Origin: Bacillota bacterium
GTDB taxonomy: Bacteria; Bacillota; Bacilli; Paenibacillales; Paenibacillaceae
DNA length: 64,000 nucleotides
Assembly: GCA_023460795.1 (NCBI GenBank)
Contig: JAEWPC010000018.1
Location: 62,001 to 126,000 of the forward strand
Direction: 5' to 3'
The notes beneath the pieces were generated by a model, which did no database searches, had not been told where the DNA came from, and worked only from the letters and a program-made list of their open reading frames with translations. The first letter of the stretch is position 1. Every line of letters starts with the position of its first letter. The position numbers and the translations under genes were made by a program. Below are positions 17,453-25,796 of the stretch, one piece after another.

Positions 17453-18385
17453 TCATGGCTTACTTGAGAACGTATTAATGAACTGAATGACCGCCGGACC
17501 AAGCAAGACGACGAATAGACTCGGGAAAATAAACAGAACGAGCGGGAACAGCATCTTGATTGGAGCTTTCATCGCTTCTTCTTCCGCGCGCTGCTTGCGC
17601 TGCTCGCGTACTTCCTGCGACTGGATCCGCAGCACGTGAACCATGCCGATCCCCAGCTTCTCCGCCTGCAGAATACTGCTGATGAGCACCTTGAGCTCGT
17701 CCAGATCGACGCGGTCGCGGACGCCGGACAGCGCCTCGCGCCTTGTCTTGCCTAGCCGGATTTCCTCGAGGCATCTTCGGAACTCGTCCGGCAGAACGCC
17801 GACCTTCTTCGAGATCAGCTTGCTAAGCGCCGCATCGAAGCCAAGGCCCGCTTCCAAGCTGACGGTAAGCAAGTCCAGGACGTCCGGCAGCTCGCGCAGC
17901 GCCATTCGGCACCGGGATTTCGCCTTTAGATTTAAGTAATAACCCGGCAGCATGACCGCAACGAGAACGCCGACCAACGTCAGCATCGCCGTTCCCCCGA
18001 ACCCGAAGCCAAGCACGTATGCGTAGAACAGGAACAGTCCCGGTAGCCCGATAATCAATGTCAGCTGGGCAATACGGAAGTCGACCGGCGACATGCCGAA
18101 CGGGACGCCCGCCTTGAGCAGCCTCATCTCGAGCTTAGCGGCCTTGCGTTCCTCCATCGTCTTGCCGAAGCCTCGTCGGAACTCTCTCCATATCGGGGCG
18201 AGCAGGCGTCCGATCAGCGATTGATCATGCTCCCCCGATGCGGAACCCGATTTGGCCGAGGCGAAATCGCTGCTGCCGGTGACGAGCGCCAGCCTTCGGT
18301 TGCGCCGCTGCAGCCTCTCCTCCCGAAGCACGAAGAACGAGTAGATCGTCAGCGAGATCGTCAGGAAGAAAGTCACGTATACCAT
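17453..18385 (-). CDS. tadC: Tad pilus assembly membrane protein TadC (type II secretion F family)
   Basis: Inner membrane platform protein of the Flp/Tad pilus machine, 310 residues. It has an N-terminal helix, a central pair of helices (about 95-155), and the T2SSF domain (about 165-290) with LPDVLDLLTVSLEAGLGFDAALSKL and the EE..K.G motif in QAEKLGIGMVHVLRIQSQ, ending in a hydrophobic helix. GAGGTG precedes the ATG. It is the last gene of the pilus operon, four bases after tadB. Confidence 0.9.
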   Translation of the reverse strand: MVYVTFFLTISLTIYSFFVLREERLQRRNRRLALVTGSSDFASAKSGSASGEHDQSLIGRLLAPIWREFRRGFGKTMEERKAAKLEMRLLKAGVPFGMSPVDFRIAQLTLIIGLPGLFLFYAYVLGFGFGGTAMLTLVGVLVAVMLPGYYLNLKAKSRCRMALRELPDVLDLLTVSLEAGLGFDAALSKLISKKVGVLPDEFRRCLEEIRLGKTRREALSGVRDRVDLDELKVLISSILQAEKLGIGMVHVLRIQSQEVREQRKQRAEEEAMKAPIKMLFPLVLFIFPSLFVVLLGPAVIQFINTFSSKP

Positions 18386-18389
18386 TCGC

Positions 18390-19352
18390 TCACACCTCGA
18401 TCGTCGTTATTTTACGAATGAACATCAAGCCGATCACGCCGGACACCAAAGCCGCCACGACCAGACCGATGCCGATTTTGCTGCTGAACAAAGTGCCGAT
18501 GTATTCGGAGGAAATCAAATACAGCAAGAACCCGAGCGCGAACGGAAGCAAACCGATGACGATCCCCGACATACGGCCCTGCGCGGTTAGCGTCGTGACT
18601 TGGCGCTGGATGCGGCTCCGGTCGCGGATCGTCTGAACGATCGTCTCCAAGATGACGGCGAGATTGCCTCCGATCTGGCGTTGGATCAGGATCGCCTGAA
18701 TCATCAAGTCCAGATCCTCGCTCGGCATCCGTTCCTTCCATTCGGTCAGCGCGTCCTCCATCGAGGTTCCGTACTGCATTTCTTTCATGACCGTCTCCGC
18801 CTCCTCGCGGATTGGCCCGTCGGATTCGTCGACGACGGTCTTCAGCGCCTGAGCGAAGCTGAAGCCGGCCCGCAACGAACCGATGACCGTCGTCAGCATG
18901 TCGAGCAGCCCATCGTTGAACGCCTTCACTCTCGCGCGGCGCTTACGCCCGATCCACCAGCGAGGCAGCATGAACCCCGTGACCGCGCCGATCGGAAGGA
19001 ATAGCAGATGATCCAGCAGCAAGTAGACAACGCCCGCGCACAGAGCCGTGCTGATCCACTGGAACAGGACGTATTCTTCGGGTTTCAGCGGCACGCCCGA
19101 TAGACGGAGCATCTGCTCCAGGCGCGAGCTCTTCTTCTTCGTCAGCACGCGTTCTCTTATCTTCTGCTTATAGAGCTGCATGCGGACGAGCAGACTGAAC
19201 TTCTTCCGGTTCAGCTGCTTCTTGTTATTGAGCTCCAGCAGTCGGTTAAGCCGCGCGTCCATCCGCTTGTTGGTCAGGAACAGCAGCTGCAGCACGGCGG
19301 TAACGAGCAGGAAGCTGCTTAATCCGATCATGATCAAGAGAATCCAGACCAT
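18390..19352 (-). CDS. tadB: Tad pilus assembly membrane protein TadB (type II secretion F family)
   Basis: Partner of TadC in the membrane platform, 320 residues. It has an N-terminal membrane helix, paired helices at about 100-135, and the T2SSF domain with LLDMLTTVIGSLRAGFSFAQALKTVVDE and IQRQIGGNLAVILETIVQTIRDR. Two more helices close the protein. GAGGAG lies upstream of the ATG. It is packed between tadA (4 bases) and tadC (4 bases), so the three are surely co-translated. Confidence 0.9.
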   Translation of the reverse strand: MVWILLIMIGLSSFLLVTAVLQLLFLTNKRMDARLNRLLELNNKKQLNRKKFSLLVRMQLYKQKIRERVLTKKKSSRLEQMLRLSGVPLKPEEYVLFQWISTALCAGVVYLLLDHLLFLPIGAVTGFMLPRWWIGRKRRARVKAFNDGLLDMLTTVIGSLRAGFSFAQALKTVVDESDGPIREEAETVMKEMQYGTSMEDALTEWKERMPSEDLDLMIQAILIQRQIGGNLAVILETIVQTIRDRSRIQRQVTTLTAQGRMSGIVIGLLPFALGFLLYLISSEYIGTLFSSKIGIGLVVAALVSGVIGLMFIRKITTIEV

Positions 19353-19356
19353 GGTC

Positions 19357-20778
19357 TCACTCCTCTTCTATAAACACGGATGCCGGAGTGTGAATGCCCG
19401 AGGTTTCCAGCCGGTCGTAGAATTTCGGACGGACGCCGGTCGGCAGCAGCCTGCCTACGATTCGGCCGTGTTCGTCGATCCCCGACTGATCGAAGGCGAA
19501 GATGTCTTGGAGGACGATGACGTCTCCTTCCATCCCCTGCACCTCGGTGATGTTGGTGATTTTACGCGAGCCGTCCTTCAGACGGGACTGCTGAATGATG
19601 ACGTCTACGGCGCCCGCGATCTGCTCCCGGATCGCCTTGACCGGCAGCTCGATGCCGGCCATCAGCACCATCGTCTCCAGACGCGAGATCATATCGCGCG
19701 GACTGTTCGAGTGACCGGTCGCCAGCGAACCGTCATGGCCCGTATTCATCGCCTGCAGCATATCGAGCGCCTCGCCGCCGCGTACTTCCCCGATGACAAT
19801 GCGTTCCGGACGCATCCGCAGCGAGTTGCGGACGAGATCGCGGATCGTGATCGCGCCTTTGCCTTCGATGTTCGGAGGGCGGGATTCGAGCGAGACGACG
19901 TGCTCCTGCCAAAGCTGCAGCTCCGCGGCGTCCTCGATCGTCACGATGCGTTCGTCGCTCGGAATGAACGAGGACAGCACGTTAAGCGTCGTCGTCTTAC
20001 CGGAGCCGGTACCCCCGCTGACGAAGATGTTCAGCTTCGCTTTCACGCAAGCCTCCAAGAAGATCGCCATATCGCGGGTAACCGTCCCGAATTCGATCAA
20101 ATTCTCGATCGTGTACGGATCTTTGGAAAATTTCCGAATCGTGATCGTCGGTCCCTTGAGCGCCAGCGGAGGAATAATGACGTTCACGCGCGAGCCGTCG
20201 GGAAGACGGGCGTCGACCATCGGACTGCTCTCGTCGACGCGGCGGCCGATCGGAGACACGATCTTCTCGATAATGTTCATCACGTGCTCGTCGTCGCGGA
20301 ACTGCACATAGGATAATTCGACCTTACCCTTGCGCTCCACGTACACTTGGTTCGGCCCGTTCACCATCACTTCGCTGATGTCCGGGTCGAGCAGCAGCGG
20401 ATTAATCGGGCCGAAGCCGGTTAGATCGTGAATCAGCTCGTCGACGACTTTCTTGCGATCGACTTTACCCCGGAATGCCTCATCCTCCGTAATCAACTGG
20501 ATCGCCATCGCGTCGATCTTCGGGATGATCGCGTCGACGTCCTCGTCTTTCAGATCGTTCAGGATCTGCTTGTGCAGCTTATTCTTGAGCTCCTGGTGCT
20601 TCGTCATCTGCGCGGGCTGTTCCTTCGGCCGCGGATCGGTGCCGCGAATTTGCCGGAACGTCGCCAGCAGATCCTTCCTAGGCGCTTTCGGCTGTTCGCC
20701 TTGCGCCTGCTCGGACGCGGAAGCAGTCTCCGCATCCGCAAGAACGTTCTTGGCTTGCAACTTCTCTAGCAGACTCAT
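19357..20778 (-). CDS. tadA: Tad pilus assembly ATPase TadA/CpaF
   Basis: Cytoplasmic hexameric secretion ATPase that drives pilus assembly and, in Tad systems, retraction. 473 residues. The N-terminal part has GFGPINPLLLDPDISEVMVNGPNQVYVERKG, a CpaF signature. Walker A is SGGTGSGKTT, the Asp box is RIVTIEDAAELQL, Walker B lies around RIVIGEVRGGEALDMLQAMNTGHDG, and the His box is SLATGHSNSPRDMI. GGGGAGG precedes the ATG. It lies 45 bases after the TadZ-like gene. Confidence 0.95.
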   Translation of the reverse strand: MSLLEKLQAKNVLADAETASASEQAQGEQPKAPRKDLLATFRQIRGTDPRPKEQPAQMTKHQELKNKLHKQILNDLKDEDVDAIIPKIDAMAIQLITEDEAFRGKVDRKKVVDELIHDLTGFGPINPLLLDPDISEVMVNGPNQVYVERKGKVELSYVQFRDDEHVMNIIEKIVSPIGRRVDESSPMVDARLPDGSRVNVIIPPLALKGPTITIRKFSKDPYTIENLIEFGTVTRDMAIFLEACVKAKLNIFVSGGTGSGKTTTLNVLSSFIPSDERIVTIEDAAELQLWQEHVVSLESRPPNIEGKGAITIRDLVRNSLRMRPERIVIGEVRGGEALDMLQAMNTGHDGSLATGHSNSPRDMISRLETMVLMAGIELPVKAIREQIAGAVDVIIQQSRLKDGSRKITNITEVQGMEGDVIVLQDIFAFDQSGIDEHGRIVGRLLPTGVRPKFYDRLETSGIHTPASVFIEEE

Positions 20779-20823
20779 GATAGACCCTCCCCGGATACGC
20801 GAGGTGTAATGGTTCTTGGTTAT

Positions 20824-21648
20824 TTACTTACGGAACAGCTGCTGCAGGAACGAGGTTTGCCTCGGCTTCAACAGCGAGATTTCCCGGCGCGATACAAGCT
20901 GCTCCGTCATCTTGAAGACGGACTTGGCCAGCTCCGACTTCGCTTGGTTGGAGACGAACGGTATACCAACGTTAAGAGACTGCGCCACCAGCTGAAAATC
21001 GTTCGGTATGTAGAAAGACGAATCGAAGCCGAGAATGTCCGGCACGTCCGCCGCCTTGATGACGCTCTCCATCGTGGCCCGGTTGACGACGAGCTGCATC
21101 TTGTCCCGGTACCCTAGCAAATCGAGCGTGTCGACCATCAGCTTCGTATTCTTAATGGCCGTCATCTCGAGCGTCGTTACGACGAAGATTTGATCCGCCT
21201 TCTCGATCAACTGCAGAGACTGCTCGGAAAGCCCTGCGACGGTATCGATGACGAGGTAATCGTTCTGCGACAAGAGCAAATCGCAGACGCGCTCGATGAC
21301 GATCGGCTTAATCAGGTCGGCGAATTCCGGCCTCTCAGGCGCTGCCAGCACTTTGACGCCGCTACCGTGAGGAATAAGAAATCCGGCTAGGGAGAAGCGG
21401 TCCATCGTCTCGATGTCCTCGACGGCGTCTTTGATCGTGAACGTCGGGTGGAGATCGAGCGCCAGCGCGACGTCCCCGAATTGAAAATCCCCGTCCATCA
21501 AGCTGACCGAGATATTCTTCTTCGTAAGCGCAACGGCCAAATTGACGGCAAGGGCCGTCTTCCCGATGCCGCCTTTCGCTCCGCACATGACGATCATCTC
21601 GCCGCGCTTCCCGCTCGTCTGGCTTTCCTTATCGTTTGCTTCGTTCAT
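20824..21648 (-). CDS. tadZ: Tad pilus localisation ATPase, TadZ/CpaE-like (MinD/ParA superfamily)
   Basis: P-loop ATPase thought to place the pilus machine in the cell, 274 residues. The deviant Walker A CGAKGGIGKTALAVNLAVAL comes right at the N-terminus, followed by SLMDGDFQFGDVALALDL and DYLVIDTVAGLSEQSLQLIEKAD. The N-terminal receiver-like domain of Caulobacter CpaE is missing, as in most Firmicutes. GGAGG precedes the ATG. Confidence 0.9.
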   Translation of the reverse strand: MNEANDKESQTSGKRGEMIVMCGAKGGIGKTALAVNLAVALTKKNISVSLMDGDFQFGDVALALDLHPTFTIKDAVEDIETMDRFSLAGFLIPHGSGVKVLAAPERPEFADLIKPIVIERVCDLLLSQNDYLVIDTVAGLSEQSLQLIEKADQIFVVTTLEMTAIKNTKLMVDTLDLLGYRDKMQLVVNRATMESVIKAADVPDILGFDSSFYIPNDFQLVAQSLNVGIPFVSNQAKSELAKSVFKMTEQLVSRREISLLKPRQTSFLQQLFRK

Positions 21649-21674
21649 GGTCTTACCTCCTGCACCCGAAATCC

Positions 21675-22361
21675 CTATTTCGCCTTCTCCTCTTTCTCCA
21701 CGACGCGGCTATGAAGCATCATGCTTAGCGTGACGTCCGAGTCCTCGTCGGCGCTGATAAGCTTGATTCCGTCCACCGGCAGGAGCTCCAACGTGACCTG
21801 AGCGTATTCCTCCACCGGAGTTTCGGGCACCGCCTCCACCATTCTTCTCGCGATTGCCAGTACGTGCACGTTCTCGAGCAGGATGTGAGAGTCCATTCGT
21901 CCCGAATCCTTGTCCTTTTTGTTATAGACGATGTCGACATAGTCGTTCGGCTCGATCAAGTTCGATACGGATTGCACGATATTGACGCCGACGGATGCGG
22001 CACGATAGCCTTCGCGAATTTTCTTGGAGACGAATAGCGCCTCTTCTTGCTGATCCTTAATGCGGGTAGCAAGCAAAGCTTCGCCGGCCGTTAGATCGGC
22101 CGACGAAAGCTTGCCTATCGCGTCTTGCGGATTGCGCAACGTCTGCGGGTGAACGCCGCTCTCGGGGATTTGCTTCACTTCGAGCATGCTTGCCGTGAGA
22201 ATCGTGTTCTCTCGCAGGTCCGTCTTCACCGCCACGACCTCCACGAGCTTGTCGTTCGCGATCGCCGGAGCTTCCTTGTATTGCTTCGTGTAGTTGAAGA
22301 ATAACAACGTCGTCGCGGCTCCCATCAGCAATGCTGCGATCAGTATGATTTTCGATCTCAT
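21675..22361 (-). CDS. cpaB: Flp pilus assembly protein CpaB/RcpC (SAF domain)
   Basis: Envelope protein of the Tad machine, 228 residues. A single N-terminal membrane anchor (about 5-22) is followed by a SAF domain (about 40-105) with TDLRENTILTASMLEVKQIP and SSADLTAGEALLATRI. The RcpC half has GYRAASVGVNIVQSVSNLIEPNDYVDIVY. In Gram-negatives CpaB works with the secretin; here no secretin gene exists, so it probably sits in the cell wall zone. CAGGTGA precedes the ATG. Confidence 0.9.
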   Translation of the reverse strand: MRSKIILIAALLMGAATTLLFFNYTKQYKEAPAIANDKLVEVVAVKTDLRENTILTASMLEVKQIPESGVHPQTLRNPQDAIGKLSSADLTAGEALLATRIKDQQEEALFVSKKIREGYRAASVGVNIVQSVSNLIEPNDYVDIVYNKKDKDSGRMDSHILLENVHVLAIARRMVEAVPETPVEEYAQVTLELLPVDGIKLISADEDSDVTLSMMLHSRVVEKEEKAK

Positions 22362-22401
22362 CTGGTGTCACCTGTCCTTGCGAGTAGGTTTGGATTGAAC
22401 G

Positions 22402-23319
22402 CTATTCGGTCAATTTGATCGCATAGGCGCCTTTATCAACGACGCCGGGCGTCGTATAGCCGGTATCGGCTCTCTCGATGAACATGCCGGTGATCGAGGT
22501 GTCCTTGCTGGACATCGGCTCCGTAATGTAGAAGTAAGCGAACCCGGTCACTTCGATGTGCTTGAGCTGGTTCGAATCGAAGTCGTACGGCTTGTACACG
22601 GGAATGAGAATGACCCGGGGGGAATCCCGATGCCAATACTCGCCCGAAGGGTAAGGATCGGAGTCAAGCCGCAACTGAACGCCTTCTCTCGTCTTGCCCG
22701 CGATATTCCCCGTCTGCGTATCGATGATATCGCCGACCTTGATGTCGCTCTGATAGCCGTATTTCAGGTTACTTTCGTAGGTGCTTGCCCCGGGACCGCC
22801 TAGCGCCAATATGCCGAAGTAGCCGGATTCCACGCCGGAGCTGTCGACCTTCAGCTTATAGGGCTTGTTGAATTCCAGAGGGATCGACTCGTCGATACCA
22901 AGCGGCGCGGCTCCGGAGGCAACTCCCATCGGTGAAATTTGCGCGGCAGCCTTCACGGACACCTTCACGCTTTCTTTGCCGAACAACCGGCTGAAGCCGA
23001 GCTTCACGTCCTTCTGGAGCGTGACGCGAACCTTCGATTTCAACTCGATATCCGCCTGGGCTAAGCTCGATTGCTCTCCATGATGCGCGAGTATATCGTC
23101 GACTACCTCCGCCACTTCGGACTCGCTGCCGGTTAGCTCCTGCGCTCCCGACAATGCCGCGGCATTGGCAGCCTTCTGAAGATGACTCTTCTCCGCGTAC
23201 AGCATGCCGCCGTCCACGACCAAGCCGGCGACGGTCAGCAGCAGCGTGAGCGACAGCCCCGCGAATATAATCGTGCTTCCTTGCTGATCGCGAGCCCATT
23301 TTCTGAACAGACGAACCAT
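22402..23319 (-). CDS. tadG: TadG-like pilus assembly protein (pseudopilin-type N-terminus, secreted domain)
   Basis: About 305 residues. The N-terminus FRKWARDQQGSTIIFAGLSL is a Tad-type helix with a Gly before the hydrophobic stretch, then VDGGMLYAEKSHLQKAANAAALSGAQEL, the TadG signature. The rest is a large extracellular domain. AAGGAGG lies six bases before ATG 23319, which I take as start; the frame is open back to 23406 but that part has no ribosome binding site and overlaps the tadE end. It is a minor pilus component or anchor in the operon. Confidence 0.88.
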   Translation of the reverse strand: MVRLFRKWARDQQGSTIIFAGLSLTLLLTVAGLVVDGGMLYAEKSHLQKAANAAALSGAQELTGSESEVAEVVDDILAHHGEQSSLAQADIELKSKVRVTLQKDVKLGFSRLFGKESVKVSVKAAAQISPMGVASGAAPLGIDESIPLEFNKPYKLKVDSSGVESGYFGILALGGPGASTYESNLKYGYQSDIKVGDIIDTQTGNIAGKTREGVQLRLDSDPYPSGEYWHRDSPRVILIPVYKPYDFDSNQLKHIEVTGFAYFYITEPMSSKDTSITGMFIERADTGYTTPGVVDKGAYAIKLTE

Positions 23320-23330
23320 GAAGCGCCTCC

Positions 23331-23711
23331 TTATTCCACTCGTATCGTAGAGCTCGTTGAAAGAACCGGGGCCGGGATAATGCTCGACATGATCGGGGTG
23401 ATCCACGGAAGGGAGTATTGTAACGTAACGGTTACGTCCTGGCCGGGTTTACGATCCGATTGCTTCGGCGTAATCGACACGACCAGCTTGGAGGCGTCCC
23501 CGACGCTGACGTGGTCCCTGGAATAGGCGATAATCTCCGCGTCCGTCCTTCCGAGGCCTCCCATTCGGACCGCTTCCTGGTTCGTCATATTCAAGCTCGA
23601 ATACGCGAACAGAAGCCGACCCAGATCCACGATGCCGCAAATAAGTAATAGTAGTAACGGGAGTACAAGCGCGAACTCGACCAGCGATTGCCCCTTCTGT
23701 TCCTTGATCAT
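23331..23711 (-). CDS. tadE: TadE-like pseudopilin
   Basis: Minor pilin of about 126 residues. It starts MIKEQKGQSLVEFALVLPLL, with Gly then QSLVEFA: the prepilin peptidase site followed by the conserved Glu at position +5. A membrane helix and the TadE pattern GRLLFAYSSLNMTNQEAVR follow. The start at 23711 overlaps the stop of the prepilin peptidase gene (ATGA) and has GGGGAG upstream. An ATG 12 bases earlier (23723) is less well placed. Processed by the neighbouring peptidase. Confidence 0.88.
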   Translation of the reverse strand: MIKEQKGQSLVEFALVLPLLLLLICGIVDLGRLLFAYSSLNMTNQEAVRMGGLGRTDAEIIAYSRDHVSVGDASKLVVSITPKQSDRKPGQDVTVTLQYSLPWITPIMSSIIPAPVLSTSSTIRVE

Positions 23712-24229
23712 CCCGCTCCCCATCCTTTCAACGCCAAAGCCGCTATGGATCCGCCCGCGATGGCGACGCCATAGGGGTAAGCCGTTCCGCTTGCGGTCCA
23801 ATAGCCGCCCTCCAGCTTCGGCAGCATGCGAAACCTTAGACAAAGCAGCATCAGTCCGATGTGACGCATCCGCTCGCAGAACCCGTTCTTGAACAGAATG
23901 ATTCCGATGGCCATCAACGCTCCGATCAGGGACATATAGACGGACGCCTCCAACGCGAAGACATATCCTTCAAGCGCTCCGGCCAAAGCCAGGAGCTTCA
24001 CGTCTCCGGCGCCCATTCCGCCCATCAAATAGGGAATAAGCAAAATGCCGAGTCCGACTACGAATCCCAACGAAGAGTACGCGAGTCCCGACCATCCTCC
24101 GGTTAGCGCATGGACGCCGATCGCCCAGACTAAGGCGGGATAGACGACAAGGTTGTAAATTTTGCGGCTCTTCAAGTCCGTGAACACGCAGACGGCCATA
24201 ACGATGACTAGCATAATATCAGCCCACAC
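23708..24229 (-). CDS. tadV: Prepilin peptidase, TadV/CpaA type (A24 family)
   Basis: Membrane aspartyl protease that matures Flp and TadE/G-type prepilins. 173 residues, the short CpaA form without the methylase domain. The two catalytic Asp are in CVFTDLKSRKIYN and in GGMGAGDVKLLALAGA (the GxGD motif). Six hydrophobic helices are visible. Starts at GTG 24229 with GGAGG eight bases upstream. It is the second structural gene after flp, separated from it by a hairpin at 24264-24295. Confidence 0.93.
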   Translation of the reverse strand: MWADIMLVIVMAVCVFTDLKSRKIYNLVVYPALVWAIGVHALTGGWSGLAYSSLGFVVGLGILLIPYLMGGMGAGDVKLLALAGALEGYVFALEASVYMSLIGALMAIGIILFKNGFCERMRHIGLMLLCLRFRMLPKLEGGYWTASGTAYPYGVAIAGGSIAALALKGWGAG

Positions 24230-24263
24230 GAATCGTACCTCCGTTCCTCGCTTGCGGATGAAT

Positions 24264-24295
24264 AAAGGCCATACGTCGGGTTAACGTATGGCCTT
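24264..24295 (-). terminator. Internal hairpin after flp (partial terminator or mRNA-protecting stem)
   Basis: Perfect 12-bp stem AAGGCCATACGT with ACGTATGGCCTT, loop of seven, then TTTATT on the minus strand. It lies between flp and tadV inside the operon, so it likely lowers expression of the machine genes relative to the pilin. Confidence 0.75.
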
Positions 24296-24318
24296 GGCGA
24301 GTCGCCGTTGTATTCAGA

Positions 24319-24522
24319 TCAAGGCGCCGGCGACGATGGGGCCATCTGGGTTTTAGCCGTCTCGACCGTATTCTCCGCATTGTCGAACAGAGCGACGATG
24401 TGTCCGCGAAGCGCGATGAGCGCCGTTACGACCGCAACCGCGATCAAGCCGAGAACGAGACCGTATTCCGTCATGCCTTGCCCTTGCTCTTCTTTGATAA
24501 GACCTTTGATTTTGTTCAACAT
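24319..24522 (-). CDS. flp: Flp family type IVb major pilin
   Basis: 67-residue prepilin. A short basic leader MLNKIKGLIKEEQGQGMTEY holds the cleavage site G-QGMTEYG, with the conserved Glu and Tyr of the Flp motif. One hydrophobic helix GLVLGLIAVAVVTALIAL and a short polar tail follow. GGAGG lies seven bases before the ATG, which overlaps the end of the DUF192 gene by seven bases. It is processed by TadV and assembled by TadA/B/C. Confidence 0.95.
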   Translation of the reverse strand: MLNKIKGLIKEEQGQGMTEYGLVLGLIAVAVVTALIALRGHIVALFDNAENTVETAKTQMAPSSPAP

Positions 24523-24950
24523 CGTAATTCCTCCTCAGATTGGGTTTGGTCTTGATCTTGAAACCGTACAGTTTGTCCGATTGCCGCGCCGGCTCGTTCA
24601 AGCGTGCCCTCCGGAAGCTCCACGATAGAGAACGTCCCGTGAAACCGCTTACCAACTTTGCCGGGCTGCAATCGATGCTCGATGCCGACAACTTTCCCTG
24701 ACTGACTCAGATGCAGCACGTCGATAGGGTACTTCATGAAGAAGGAATGTACGGATCTGCATGGCCGGATGTGCAAGCCGCTTCCTTCCGGCAGCGATTC
24801 TGTAAGCATGAGCCCCCTTAATCGACTGAAGAACGTGAGCGCTTCGGAAACGTTCCTTCCGAGCCGCTCGCCGGTTTCCCGGATTTCCAGCTCCTTTACG
24901 AAGTTGTCCCCCCCTATGATTACTCCACCTGTCCCGAAAGCTGGCCGCAA
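24516..24950 (-). CDS. DUF192 domain protein, first gene of the pilus operon
   Basis: The family has no settled function. The core runs from ELEIRETGERLG through SRLRGLMLTESLPEGSGLHIRPCRSVHSFFMKYPIDVLHLS to GTLERAGAAIGQTVRF, a complete DUF192 domain. The start is uncertain. The frame opens at ATG 24989, but that ATG is inside the riboswitch aptamer. TTG 24950 falls at the end of the U-tract, and no ATG or GTG in frame follows before the domain. I give 24950 as the least bad choice. The end overlaps flp, so it is translated with the pilin. Its place in a Tad operon suggests a role in pilin handling, but this is only an inference from context. Confidence 0.75.
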   Translation of the reverse strand: MRPAFGTGGVIIGGDNFVKELEIRETGERLGRNVSEALTFFSRLRGLMLTESLPEGSGLHIRPCRSVHSFFMKYPIDVLHLSQSGKVVGIEHRLQPGKVGKRFHGTFSIVELPEGTLERAGAAIGQTVRFQDQDQTQSEEELRC

Positions 24951-25073
24951 AAAACACGCCTGCCGGATCCTTCGGTAGCTGGCTGGCATAGATGCTCGCG
25001 CATCGTTAGCCCCTATAGCTTTGCGTCACCGACTTTCGCCGGCTTTGCCCTTATCGAGATTCGGCGAAGCGTG
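24949..25073 (-). ncRNA. Cyclic-di-GMP class I riboswitch (GEMM-I) in the pilus operon leader
   Basis: The minus strand carries the class I core: AAGGGCAAAGCC, then a P2 helix CCGGC-GAAA-GTCGG with its GAAA tetraloop, GACGCAAAGC, then P3 with the receptor halves GGCTAA and TATGCC, and finally GCTACCGAAGG. The residues matching G20, A47 and C92 of the Vc2 aptamer are G, A and C, which predicts cyclic-di-GMP rather than cGAMP. The closing stem extends outward through GCCG/CGGC to CACGC (25073-25069) and GCGTG (24959-24955). Six T follow at 24954-24949, so the closing stem itself looks like a terminator. It controls DUF192, flp and the Tad genes. Confidence 0.93.
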
Positions 25074-25103
25074 TCGCCCGCCGAGTCGATGTGTGTTGGC
25101 TTT

Positions 25104-25131
25104 AGCATAATTTACCGGAGCGCAAGGTGAA
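25104..25131 (-). promoter_or_regulatory. Promoter of the Tad pilus operon
   Basis: On the minus strand TTCACC (25131-25126), 16 bp, TATGCT (25109-25104). Transcription would begin near 25097, just before the riboswitch. Confidence 0.55.
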
Positions 25132-25154
25132 TATCCGACGACTTACCTGATTAA

Positions 25155-25586
25155 TTGTCTGAATATTGTAGCACTCCAGTCACTAACAACCGTGGAAGCA
25201 TCCCTCCTAATACGGCTAAGGAATTGCGAAAAGTCAGGCTAGCTGCGGAGCTCCGGAAAGCCGTTGGAGAATTCCGCCAACCTGCGCCACCATTGGTATT
25301 GTCAGATTATTCAACGCTTTCTGATTACCTTCGGACTTACCAAATGCAATGTCTAAGGACTCACCATGGTCATAGGGACCGTGCCGAGTCCGGATCCGTC
25401 CCGCCTAGTGAGGATTTGGTTCTACATATAGGTAAATTCGCCTCTTTATACCCATTAATAGGAAAAAATTCTGACACGCTTCTTGTCGATGCTGCGCAAG
25501 TATGGCGCGCGTACACTTGCCGACTTTGGGAATGGGTATGCGTTATGCCTCAGGAAGTACGAATCGGTGCCGATGGGGGAGTCTAG
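25155..25586 (+). CDS. Doubtful open reading frame
   Basis: An open frame of 143 codons from TTG 25155, without a ribosome binding site and without any domain I recognise. It is rich in Arg, Leu and Pro, and codon choice does not resemble its neighbours. It lies upstream of and divergent from the pilus promoter. It may be noise in a region that has lost its genes. Listed because otherwise about 700 bases would be empty; 25587-25796 shows nothing clear. Confidence 0.2.
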   Translation: MSEYCSTPVTNNRGSIPPNTAKELRKVRLAAELRKAVGEFRQPAPPLVLSDYSTLSDYLRTYQMQCLRTHHGHRDRAESGSVPPSEDLVLHIGKFASLYPLIGKNSDTLLVDAAQVWRAYTCRLWEWVCVMPQEVRIGADGGV

Positions 25587-25796
25587 GGGTGCAAAAGTCA
25601 CCGTAGGTTGTCCAACTTTAAGCTGACCGCAGGCATGCAGCTTCCATCTATCGACCCAGCAATTTGCAGTCCTTGAACAGCCGAACCGTTCGAATACGCT
25701 ATAGATAAGGCATCAGTAGGCGACTATACGGGCCGGATGGTCGTTCACCCACATATCATAAGAGGGTTAAGAAAACGAACAAGGAGAGGAATACGA

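Noticed and set aside
24951..24989. ATG 24989 as start of the DUF192 gene
   Set aside because: It lies inside the P3/receptor part of the riboswitch (TATGCCAGCC) and has no ribosome binding site.
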